From the NCBI GenBank assembly GCA_017514645.1, contig JAFWJP010000163.1, positions 1-7,204 on the forward strand: 7,204 bases of DNA. The letters are read 5' to 3'. Below are positions 1-5,948 of the stretch, piece by piece. The stretch is from Solobacterium sp. GTDB lineage: Bacteria > Bacillota_I > Bacilli_A > Erysipelotrichales > Erysipelotrichaceae. Made by a program: the position numbers and the translations under genes. The notes under the pieces are model-generated. The model ran no database searches. It had not been told where the DNA came from and worked only from the letters and a program-made list of their open reading frames with translations. The number at the start of each line of letters is the position of its first letter. Within the stretch, counting starts at the first letter, position 1.

Positions 1-92
1 ACCGCAGGCTTCGCAAGTTTTGTTGTCAAGTCAAAAAGCCGGGTTCCTCGGCCCCCGGCCAGTATCATGGCAACCATATTATTTGATCTCAT
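1..92 (-). CDS. glgC: Glucose-1-phosphate adenylyltransferase, N-terminal fragment (cut by window edge)
   Basis: Only the first 30 codons are in the window; the gene continues past the left edge. The visible protein starts MRSNNMVAMILAGG and continues through GRGTRLFDL to TTKLAKPA. LAGGRGTRL is the glycine-rich nucleotide-binding loop of sugar-nucleotide pyrophosphorylases. A loop followed by a threonine-lysine stretch and then KPA(V) is the GlgC arrangement; the companion protein GlgD lacks an intact loop of this kind. GlgC makes ADP-glucose from ATP and glucose-1-phosphate, the committed step of bacterial glycogen synthesis, in the cytoplasm. The first Met is preferred over Met6 and Met9 because GGAGG lies 8 nt upstream of it. 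The context supports the call, since glgP and pulA are encoded upstream on the same strand. A different NDP-sugar pyrophosphorylase cannot be fully excluded from 30 residues. Confidence 0.85.
   Translation of the reverse strand, partial: MRSNNMVAMILAGGRGTRLFDLTTKLAKPA
33..59 (-). terminator. Terminator-like hairpin inside the start of glgC
   Basis: On the minus strand GCCGGG (59-54), a 10-nt loop (53-44) and CCCGGC (43-38) form a perfect 6-bp GC stem, extendable by one G-T pair. It is followed directly by TTTTT (37-33). This is the layout of a short Rho-independent terminator. It lies entirely within glgC codons that specify the LAGGRGTRLF motif, so it may be a coding by-product. If active it would stop RNA about 90 nt after the predicted transcription start. 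Confidence 0.3.
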
Positions 93-100
93 AACGCTTT

Positions 101-105
101 CCTCC
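101..105 (-). promoter_or_regulatory. Ribosome-binding site of glgC
   Basis: GGAGG on the minus strand, followed by 8 nt and then ATG (90-92). It is the strongest Shine-Dalgarno match in the window. It fixes the start of the truncated glgC and indicates initiation independent of the upstream folC. Confidence 0.85.
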
Positions 106-127
106 AGAAATCCCGTTAGATACCTTT

Positions 128-156
128 ATTATAATACGATTGCGCTCCGTTTCCTA
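128..156 (-). promoter_or_regulatory. Probable promoter for glgC
   Basis: The 83-nt gap between the folC stop and the glgC start contains a perfect minus-strand TATAAT (128-133) in an AT-rich patch. The hexamer 17 nt upstream (151-156) reads TAGGAA, only 3 of 6 matches to TTGACA, and there is no TG extension. Transcription would start near 120, giving a leader of about 30 nt that carries the GGAGG site. The -10 is convincing and the -35 is poor, so the promoter may be weak or need an activator. No operator-like inverted repeat was seen around it. Confidence 0.55.
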
Positions 157-175
157 TGGCAGATCTCCCGAAAGA

Positions 176-1405
176 TCACTTATTTTCAGGTTTCAGCAGA
201 CCCCTTTCCTTCAGATGCTCCCTGGCAAAACTGACAAAGTACAGAGAACCGCAGATCAGCACCGAACCATCCCCGCATTCCCTTACCGCCAGATCGATCG
301 CATCCCGGTAATCCGGAATGACGGTTCCTTCTTCCGGACACAGATGTTCACCGCTGTCCGCCCGGTAGAACGGGATTTCGGTAACGATCAGCCTGTCCAC
401 GTTCTCTCCCAGCATTGCTGCCATCAGCGGTCCCTGCTTGTCCCGCAGAGCCGTAAACACACAGGTCACAGGACGCGGAAGACTGTGAACTGACTGTACC
501 AGGGCTGTCATGCCTTCTTCGTTGTGAGCACCGTCCATTATGATATACGGATTCCGGCAGACAGTCTCAAAGCGTCCCTTCCAGAGACTTCCGCCGACGG
601 CATCCACCACCCGCGGATCATGGATATCAACACCAAGCGCCTCAGCCGCAGAAAGCGCCAGCACCGCGTTTTTCTTCTGATACTGCGCATTGCTTGCCAG
701 CGTATAGACCATACCGTCCAGCATAAGCGCACTGCCCGGCAGATCCGTGAATTCCTTCATCTGCAGGAACTGTGCCTGTTTCAGGGCAGCTGTTTCCCGG
801 ATGACGGGAACTGCCTCCGGCACAAGATCACCGATCATGACCTTCCCGTTTTCCTTGATGATTCCCGCTTTCTGGGCAGCGATCTCCGCAAGCGTATCCC
901 CAAGCACATTCATGTGATCGTAGCCGATTGTCGTGATAACGGATATCAGGGGATGATTCAGCGCATTGGTCATATCCAGCAGTCCGCCCAGTCCGGTTTC
1001 AATGACTGCCAGATCCACCTTCTCATCCCGGAAATACAGGAACCCGATCAGCGTTACGCACTCGAACATGGAGAGACCTTCCTGTTCGATCCGCTCATAC
1101 AGCGCGTTCACATATTCCAGGTAACGAACTTCCGGGATCCATACATCATCGATGCGGATCCTGTCCCGGTGCTCATCCAGATGCGGCGATGTAAACAGCC
1201 CCGTTCTGTATCCGAGCGCACGATAAATATCCTTCAGATAGTTGCAGGTACTTCCCTTGCCGTTCGTTCCTGCCACGTGGATCGCAGGTACCGCGTCCTG
1301 CGGATTTCCGTACTCCTCCAGGATCTCCCGGAACCGCGCAAGACCGACACCTTTCCCATGACGGTTCATCACATAGTTTTCAGCGTCAATTGCTTTACTG
1401 AACAT
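176..1405 (-). CDS. folC: Bifunctional folylpolyglutamate synthase / dihydrofolate synthase
   Basis: A 409-residue cytoplasmic ATP-dependent ligase of the Mur-ligase superfamily, of usual family length. It adds glutamate to folates (FPGS) and, in many bacteria, to dihydropteroate (DHFS). The P-loop GTNGKGST is at residues 46-53 and TSPHL at 72-76. ETGLGGLLDMTN is at 136-147 and GYDHMNVLGDT at 161-171. QKAGIIK at 178-184 contains the lysine that is carbamylated in studied family members. GRFE at 277-280 and DGAHN at 291-295 mark the C-terminal glutamate-ligase domain, and CGSLYFV at 385-391 ends it. The start at 1405 gives the normal N-terminus. The nearest purine-rich match, GGGGA, is only 1-2 nt from the ATG, so translation is probably coupled to ung, whose stop overlaps the folC start by 11 nt. 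Whether it has DHFS activity as well cannot be decided here; no folP, folK or folE is in view. Residue 142 is Leu where many homologues have Arg. Confidence 0.96.
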   Translation of the reverse strand: MFSKAIDAENYVMNRHGKGVGLARFREILEEYGNPQDAVPAIHVAGTNGKGSTCNYLKDIYRALGYRTGLFTSPHLDEHRDRIRIDDVWIPEVRYLEYVNALYERIEQEGLSMFECVTLIGFLYFRDEKVDLAVIETGLGGLLDMTNALNHPLISVITTIGYDHMNVLGDTLAEIAAQKAGIIKENGKVMIGDLVPEAVPVIRETAALKQAQFLQMKEFTDLPGSALMLDGMVYTLASNAQYQKKNAVLALSAAEALGVDIHDPRVVDAVGGSLWKGRFETVCRNPYIIMDGAHNEEGMTALVQSVHSLPRPVTCVFTALRDKQGPLMAAMLGENVDRLIVTEIPFYRADSGEHLCPEEGTVIPDYRDAIDLAVRECGDGSVLICGSLYFVSFAREHLKERGLLKPENK

Positions 1406-2075
1406 ATCCCCGATTTCTTATCTGCCAGTCAACCGGCTCCATTCCGTGTTCGGCGAGAAACGCGTTTGCCCGGGCAAAGTGCCCGCACCCGAAAAATCCA
1501 TGGTACGCACTGAGAGGTGACGGATGCGCCGCCTCCAGCACCAGATGCTTTGAACGATCGATCAAAGCGGCCTTGCTGCGGGCATTCCGCCCCCACAGCA
1601 GGAACACAACCGGCGTCTCCCGGTCACTGATGTGCCGGATCGCCCGGTCCGTAAATGTTTCCCAGCCCCTGCCGGCATGTGCCAGCGGATGGGAATCCTC
1701 TACAGTCATCACCGTGTTCAGCAGGAATACCCCCTGTTTTGCCCAGGGCATCAGATACCCGTTGTCCGGAATATAGCATCCCAGTTCACTGTGCAGCTCC
1801 TGGAAGATATTCTCCAGACTCGGCGGAATCTTTACACCCGGATTGACCGAGAAGCACATTCCGTGGGCCTGACCTTTCTGATGATAGGGATCCTGTCCCA
1901 GGATCACGACCTTGATCTTCGCGTAGTCCGTATTTTCAAAAGCCGCAAACACCTGCTGTTTCGGCGGATATACTCCGCCTTTTTCGTATGCCTCATGCAC
2001 AAAAGCCGCAAGCCGGACGAAATAGTCTTCCTTGAATTCTTTCTGCAGCCAGTCGTACCAATCGTTATGGACCAT
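1395..2075 (-). CDS. ung: Uracil-DNA glycosylase, family 1
   Basis: A 226-residue protein, typical for family-1 UDG. It removes uracil from DNA after cytosine deamination or dUTP misincorporation, starting base-excision repair. All signature elements are present. GQDPYH at 60-65 carries the water-activating Asp62 and Tyr64, which sterically excludes thymine. Phe75 stacks on uracil. LLN at 118-120 supplies the uracil-reading Asn120. HPSPLS at 184-189 supplies catalytic His184 and the intercalating Leu188. The start Met (2073-2075) gives the standard N-terminal MVHNDWYDWL. It lies 2 nt after the stop of the DUF885 gene and has only weak Shine-Dalgarno candidates (GCGGAA close by, AAGG about 16 nt away), so translational coupling is likely. 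Its 3' end overlaps folC by 11 nt. There is no sign of damage or foreign origin. Confidence 0.98.
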   Translation of the reverse strand: MVHNDWYDWLQKEFKEDYFVRLAAFVHEAYEKGGVYPPKQQVFAAFENTDYAKIKVVILGQDPYHQKGQAHGMCFSVNPGVKIPPSLENIFQELHSELGCYIPDNGYLMPWAKQGVFLLNTVMTVEDSHPLAHAGRGWETFTDRAIRHISDRETPVVFLLWGRNARSKAALIDRSKHLVLEAAHPSPLSAYHGFFGCGHFARANAFLAEHGMEPVDWQIRNRGYVQ

Positions 2076-2077
2076 AG

Positions 2078-3991
2078 TTATTCCGCAAATGCCTTCTTCT
2101 TCGAATTCCGGATGATCAGCACGCCCAGGATCAGTACCAGTACAGCACCGACACCGGCAACGATGAACATGGAACGGGATCCTCTGCCCGGGGCGCCGGA
2201 ACCGCTTCCGTCAATGTTCATCACTCTGTCATACAAGCAGTCCAGATAACTGAAGTCTTCCGACACTGTATGACCGGTAGCTTCGATCCAGCTGACAACA
2301 TCCTCTTCCACAAGATCAAACGGACGGTCTCCGTTGATCAGGAGTACTTCATTGAATTTCCTGAGGTCAAAATCCTCACCCATACTGACCATGGCCATGG
2401 ATTCCAGCACCTTGAACTGTGCCAGACCGCACCCGTAGGGCAGGATCTGTCCCGGTGCGTCGATCACAAAGTCATACATATCCTGCGCGATCGCGCTGTT
2501 GAAGCCCAGGCTGTCCATCTTCGCACCCAGATCATCAACCGACCAGCCAAGCCCGTTGACCGCCAGATCACAGTACGCATTGAGCACATAGCCCATGAAG
2601 GTATCCAGTTCATGCAGCAGCGCTGTATCCTTGGACAGTCCGCTGTAGCGCCAGCTGGACAGTTCGGTGTACATACCCCAGCCCTCTGTATAGCCCATAT
2701 TGGAAACCACGGAACGCAGCGGATGCGGATCCGTCGCAAGGAACCAAGTGATCTGGTACAGATGACCCGGGAATTCTTCGTGCGCGAGCGTTTCATACAT
2801 TGTGTTCGTATCGCTCACCAGATCGCCGTTGATACGCACGACATTGTCACGGATATCATCAATCGGCGGATTCAGGTAATATGCCATCGTGGAATCATTC
2901 GCAACGCTGGGATCCAGATAAGATACTTCATAGACAACTTCCGGACCATCCGGATACATATCACTGATGTGGGACTGATGATAGTTCAGGATCGACTCTG
3001 CATCATCGAAATCAACGATTTCCGCATCATAGCGCTCAAAGATATCATCCGACGCAAACATAATCGACACATAGTACTCCAGGCACTCTTCCAGCGCACC
3101 GCCCAGGAAATCCACCTGTTCTTCAACGGTCATATCCGAAGAAGACTTGTAGCTGGCCAGCGCACGGTAGTATTCCTCACCGCCCGGATAGTTGATGACA
3201 CCGCCTTCATACCTGGCGGATCCGCGCAGTTTTTCCAGTTCCTCGGAAGCTTTCTGATACGCCGGGAATACAACATTCAGAACGATCTCACGGTTCCTCT
3301 TCTTGTATTCCGTACGTTCTTCGTCTGTAAGTCCTTCGAATGCATCTGCCTTCTGGTCAAAGATCACAATGAGCGGTGTCTCTTCACCCTTCTCCAGGAA
3401 ATCAGCGATCCACTGTTCTGTTTCATCCAGCAGACTGTCCCTCAGGAATACACCCTGGGAAGCCTGCCAGCGTGTCAGCTCCAGAGCCTCATTGAAGTAT
3501 TCATCCACGGTATCCAGGACAGCCAGATAATCATCAAAGTCCTCACGATCGCGGAATACATACTCCGTGAAATTGGTGATGATACCGTCCAGGATCCCGG
3601 TGTTCGGATTGAAATATGAATCGAGCAGAGGATCGTTCAGAGCAATCATATCCTGCAGATAGCGCTCATAGACACGATAGTCGACCTGCTGTTCTTGACT
3701 CAGGCTGTCATAGTTGAACCCATGCAGTTTATCCAGGGACTCCTGAAGTACTTCCCTTGCCTCATCATAGCTTTCCTTTGTTGCGGTGCCGAGGATCAGC
3801 TCCGGCTTTTCAATGCCGTATCTGCTGTAGTCCCGTACCGTATAGTGCAGATTCAGATAATCGGATTCCATGGATTCACGGAATTCCTCCATCATGAATT
3901 CATCAAAACCATCATCTTCTGCCTGAACCGGCAGTACCATCCCCGCCGCAAACCACATGCACAATGCACTGCTCAGAATCTTCTTCCACAT
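2078..3991 (-). CDS. Exported, membrane-anchored DUF885-family putative metallohydrolase
   Basis: A 637-residue protein. Residues 1-24 are a classic Sec signal peptide: MWKK, a hydrophobic core, then VQA before EDD; the only early Cys, residue 11, is not in a lipobox. Residues 25-590 resemble the DUF885 family (about 550-600 residues, mostly helical, acidic). HEEFPGH at 404-410 is the family's zinc-protease-like HExxxGH motif, followed by EGWGMYTE (436-443), whose Glu436 is a candidate third metal ligand. The C-terminus has a Gly/Ser/Arg linker (595-607), one hydrophobic segment (608-627) and a basic tail ending RNSKKKAFAE. The enzyme domain should therefore sit outside the cell, held by a single C-terminal helix. 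There is no LPXTG sortase signal. The family is regarded as peptidase-like, but the substrate is unknown. The gene follows pulA by 9 nt and precedes ung by 2 nt; the start is supported by GAGGA 6 nt upstream. Confidence 0.85.
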   Translation of the reverse strand: MWKKILSSALCMWFAAGMVLPVQAEDDGFDEFMMEEFRESMESDYLNLHYTVRDYSRYGIEKPELILGTATKESYDEAREVLQESLDKLHGFNYDSLSQEQQVDYRVYERYLQDMIALNDPLLDSYFNPNTGILDGIITNFTEYVFRDREDFDDYLAVLDTVDEYFNEALELTRWQASQGVFLRDSLLDETEQWIADFLEKGEETPLIVIFDQKADAFEGLTDEERTEYKKRNREIVLNVVFPAYQKASEELEKLRGSARYEGGVINYPGGEEYYRALASYKSSSDMTVEEQVDFLGGALEECLEYYVSIMFASDDIFERYDAEIVDFDDAESILNYHQSHISDMYPDGPEVVYEVSYLDPSVANDSTMAYYLNPPIDDIRDNVVRINGDLVSDTNTMYETLAHEEFPGHLYQITWFLATDPHPLRSVVSNMGYTEGWGMYTELSSWRYSGLSKDTALLHELDTFMGYVLNAYCDLAVNGLGWSVDDLGAKMDSLGFNSAIAQDMYDFVIDAPGQILPYGCGLAQFKVLESMAMVSMGEDFDLRKFNEVLLINGDRPFDLVEEDVVSWIEATGHTVSEDFSYLDCLYDRVMNIDGSGSGAPGRGSRSMFIVAGVGAVLVLILGVLIIRNSKKKAFAE

Positions 3992-3997
3992 ATTCCG

Positions 3998-4002
3998 TCC
4001 TC
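3998..4002 (-). promoter_or_regulatory. Ribosome-binding site of the DUF885 gene
   Basis: GAGGA on the minus strand, 6 nt before the ATG at 3989-3991. It overlaps the TGA stop of pulA (4001-4003). It confirms the chosen start, which gives an intact signal peptide. Confidence 0.75.
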
Positions 4003-5947
4003 ATCTTTCTACCCGGAGTTCCAGCCCGGGGATCTCTTTTCCGTTGTGATATTTCGCATCCCGGTCCGGATTGACAAAGACCTTTGTCTCACCGTAATCC
4101 ATGACCCAGATCCCGTCTTCGCAGTATACCTGCATATGTCCAGCATCGAGTGATTTCCGCAGATGAATGATCTCACTCACCGCTCTGACCGTATCCTTCT
4201 CTTCCCGGCAGCGGTACCAGTCGAATCCGTTGATCTCATCTCCCGCGCAGTAGCTGTTTGTCATACCGTTCTTCCCGGCATAGTATTCCATACCGGCATG
4301 CAGGAGCGGGATCCCTTTTGCCAGTACCATTACCTGTATCATAAGAAGCTGTCGTTTTCTGAGGATCTCATCCTCTTCCCAGCAGCTCGCTTTCAGTTTG
4401 TCCCACAGGGTACTGTTGTCATGGCTCTCCAGATAATTGATTGAATGCATCGGATCACTGAAGATACCCGGGCTGCCTTCCAGAACGTTCTTCACAGCCT
4501 CATACGGCATATACGTTCCGCTCAGCCAGCCGCTTTCCCACGGACGATCATCCCCTGTACCGCCCTTGATCACATCCCGGAATACATCGTTGAAATGGCC
4601 GGTTCCCGGCATACTGGCTTCATTGGCGATGATTGCCTTCTTCTCCTGCGGCAGGTCTGTAGGCATATCCCAGCCCTCTCCGTAGACCAGCGCTCCGCTG
4701 TCATACATCAATGCCTGTTCTCTGATCATATTGACGGTTTCTACATCCAGGATCCCCATCAGATCAAGTCTCAGCCCGTTGACGCCGTACAGACCGAACA
4801 GAACATCAACCGCCCTGAGAAACAGTCTTCTGACCATGAAACGCTCACTGTCCAGATCATTGCCGCAGAATGAACCGTTGGACGGTGTACCGTCCGGACG
4901 GTAACGGAAGTAATAATAAGGGCAGGTCAGCTCCAGGGCATTGGTTTCCGGCTCAAAGACATGGTTGAAGACCATGTCGATATTGACCCGCAGTCCGTGT
5001 CTGTGCAGTTCCGTGATCATCCGGCGGAATTCCGTGACCCGCGAATACGGGCTCTTCGGCTTTGTACTGTAGCTCCCTTCCAGGGAAAGATACGATACCG
5101 GGTTATATCCCCAGTTATAGGTTCTCTCCGGCACAAGTTCATCCACACCCTCATAGTCATGCACCGGCTGGAACTGAACATGCGTGATTCCAAGATCCTC
5201 CAGATAACCGCAGACTGACGGCATTCCTGTTACTGCCGGTTCATCCGTGCAGATGGACAGGAATTTCCCTTTATCCTGATATTCCGAACGGGAAGTCAGA
5301 TCCCTGACGTTGGTCTCATAGATGACCGGCACCGGGGCCGGGGGAACACCGGGATCTTCGATCCCGCGGATCTCATCCATATCGATGACAGCACTGGTCT
5401 CATGATTGGCTGTGCTGCTCAGTGCGTACGGATCCAGACAGCGGACCGTTTCATCATTCCGGTGAATGATATACGCATAGACCGCATGTTTCAGATCACC
5501 GGCGACCGTTGCCTCAAAGACACCGCCCTTCTGCCGCTTCATCGTCACAGCCTGTGTCTTTCCCCTGTCATGCAGTTCGAGGAAAACCGACTGCGCAGAC
5601 GGTGACCAGACCCGGAATACTGTTTCATCAGGCGCATAAAAGGACCCCAGCGCCGCATCACTGGTACAGTGTTCCTCAAACCACTCCGTCTTTACAATAA
5701 AGCGCATCCGTACATTGCACGGCGTACCGTAGCGGTCCGTCAGGATCATCCGGTCATAGACATTGAACGGTGCTTCAAAATAGAGTGTATAGGAAATATG
5801 CGGGCCGGCGTCCAGCACATCGCTGACGGTACAGGAAAACACCCTGCCGTTGATCCGCAGGTAGTAATCACCTGTGATCCCGTTGTAGTACCCTTTGGGG
5901 ACATCCACCGTGATCCGGTTCAGTCCGTCCAGATATGCTTTCATCAT
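4001..5947 (-). CDS. pulA: Type I pullulanase (glycogen/alpha-glucan debranching enzyme), GH13
   Basis: A 648-residue cytoplasmic enzyme without signal peptide that hydrolyses alpha-1,6 branches in glycogen, limit dextrin or pullulan. Residues about 1-95 form an N-terminal beta domain and about 100-190 a CBM48-like domain (FRVWSPSA at 111-118). The GH13 barrel carries the pullulanase signature YNWGYNP (277-283) with GSYST (291-295). Region I is DMVFNHV (324-330). Region II, GLRLDLMG (391-398), has nucleophile Asp395. Region III, YGEGW (422-426), has acid/base Glu424. Region IV, YLESHDN (505-511), has Asp510. The end is compact, with only about 50 residues after the last barrel helix. The gene begins 1 nt after the glgP stop with two adjacent Met codons and little Shine-Dalgarno sequence; an in-frame stop 9 nt upstream rules out a longer form. 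Pairing with glgP points to glycogen breakdown: it removes the branches where phosphorylase stalls, a role filled by GlgX in enterobacteria. Confidence 0.95.
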   Translation of the reverse strand: MMKAYLDGLNRITVDVPKGYYNGITGDYYLRINGRVFSCTVSDVLDAGPHISYTLYFEAPFNVYDRMILTDRYGTPCNVRMRFIVKTEWFEEHCTSDAALGSFYAPDETVFRVWSPSAQSVFLELHDRGKTQAVTMKRQKGGVFEATVAGDLKHAVYAYIIHRNDETVRCLDPYALSSTANHETSAVIDMDEIRGIEDPGVPPAPVPVIYETNVRDLTSRSEYQDKGKFLSICTDEPAVTGMPSVCGYLEDLGITHVQFQPVHDYEGVDELVPERTYNWGYNPVSYLSLEGSYSTKPKSPYSRVTEFRRMITELHRHGLRVNIDMVFNHVFEPETNALELTCPYYYFRYRPDGTPSNGSFCGNDLDSERFMVRRLFLRAVDVLFGLYGVNGLRLDLMGILDVETVNMIREQALMYDSGALVYGEGWDMPTDLPQEKKAIIANEASMPGTGHFNDVFRDVIKGGTGDDRPWESGWLSGTYMPYEAVKNVLEGSPGIFSDPMHSINYLESHDNSTLWDKLKASCWEEDEILRKRQLLMIQVMVLAKGIPLLHAGMEYYAGKNGMTNSYCAGDEINGFDWYRCREEKDTVRAVSEIIHLRKSLDAGHMQVYCEDGIWVMDYGETKVFVNPDRDAKYHNGKEIPGLELRVER

Positions 5948-5948
5948 C

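Noticed and set aside
162..177. Small hairpin just after the folC stop (GATCT, 6-nt loop, AGATC) as a possible folC terminator
   Set aside because: The stem is only 5 bp, AT-rich and not followed by a T-run on the minus strand. Read-through from folC into glgC therefore remains possible.
524..1513. Open frame on the plus strand (329 codons) opposite folC and the end of ung
   Set aside because: In codon register with folC, no motif, no ribosome-binding site seen, and it runs through two well-supported genes.
2464..2796. Second minus-strand open frame (110 codons) inside the DUF885 gene, rich in Arg, Trp and Cys
   Set aside because: It is a shifted frame of the DUF885 coding sequence. Its composition is atypical of real proteins and it overlaps the conserved HExxxGH and EGW region.
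2270..3619. Long open frame on the plus strand (449 codons) opposite the DUF885 gene
   Set aside because: Again in codon register with the real gene on the other strand. The product is rich in His, Ile and Arg without any family motif, as expected for a complement artefact.
4012..4030. Inverted repeat CCGGG/CCCGG near the end of pulA, upstream of the DUF885 ribosome-binding site
   Set aside because: The stem is 5 bp with a 9-nt loop, inside coding sequence and without a T-run. It is too weak to call a terminator or regulator.
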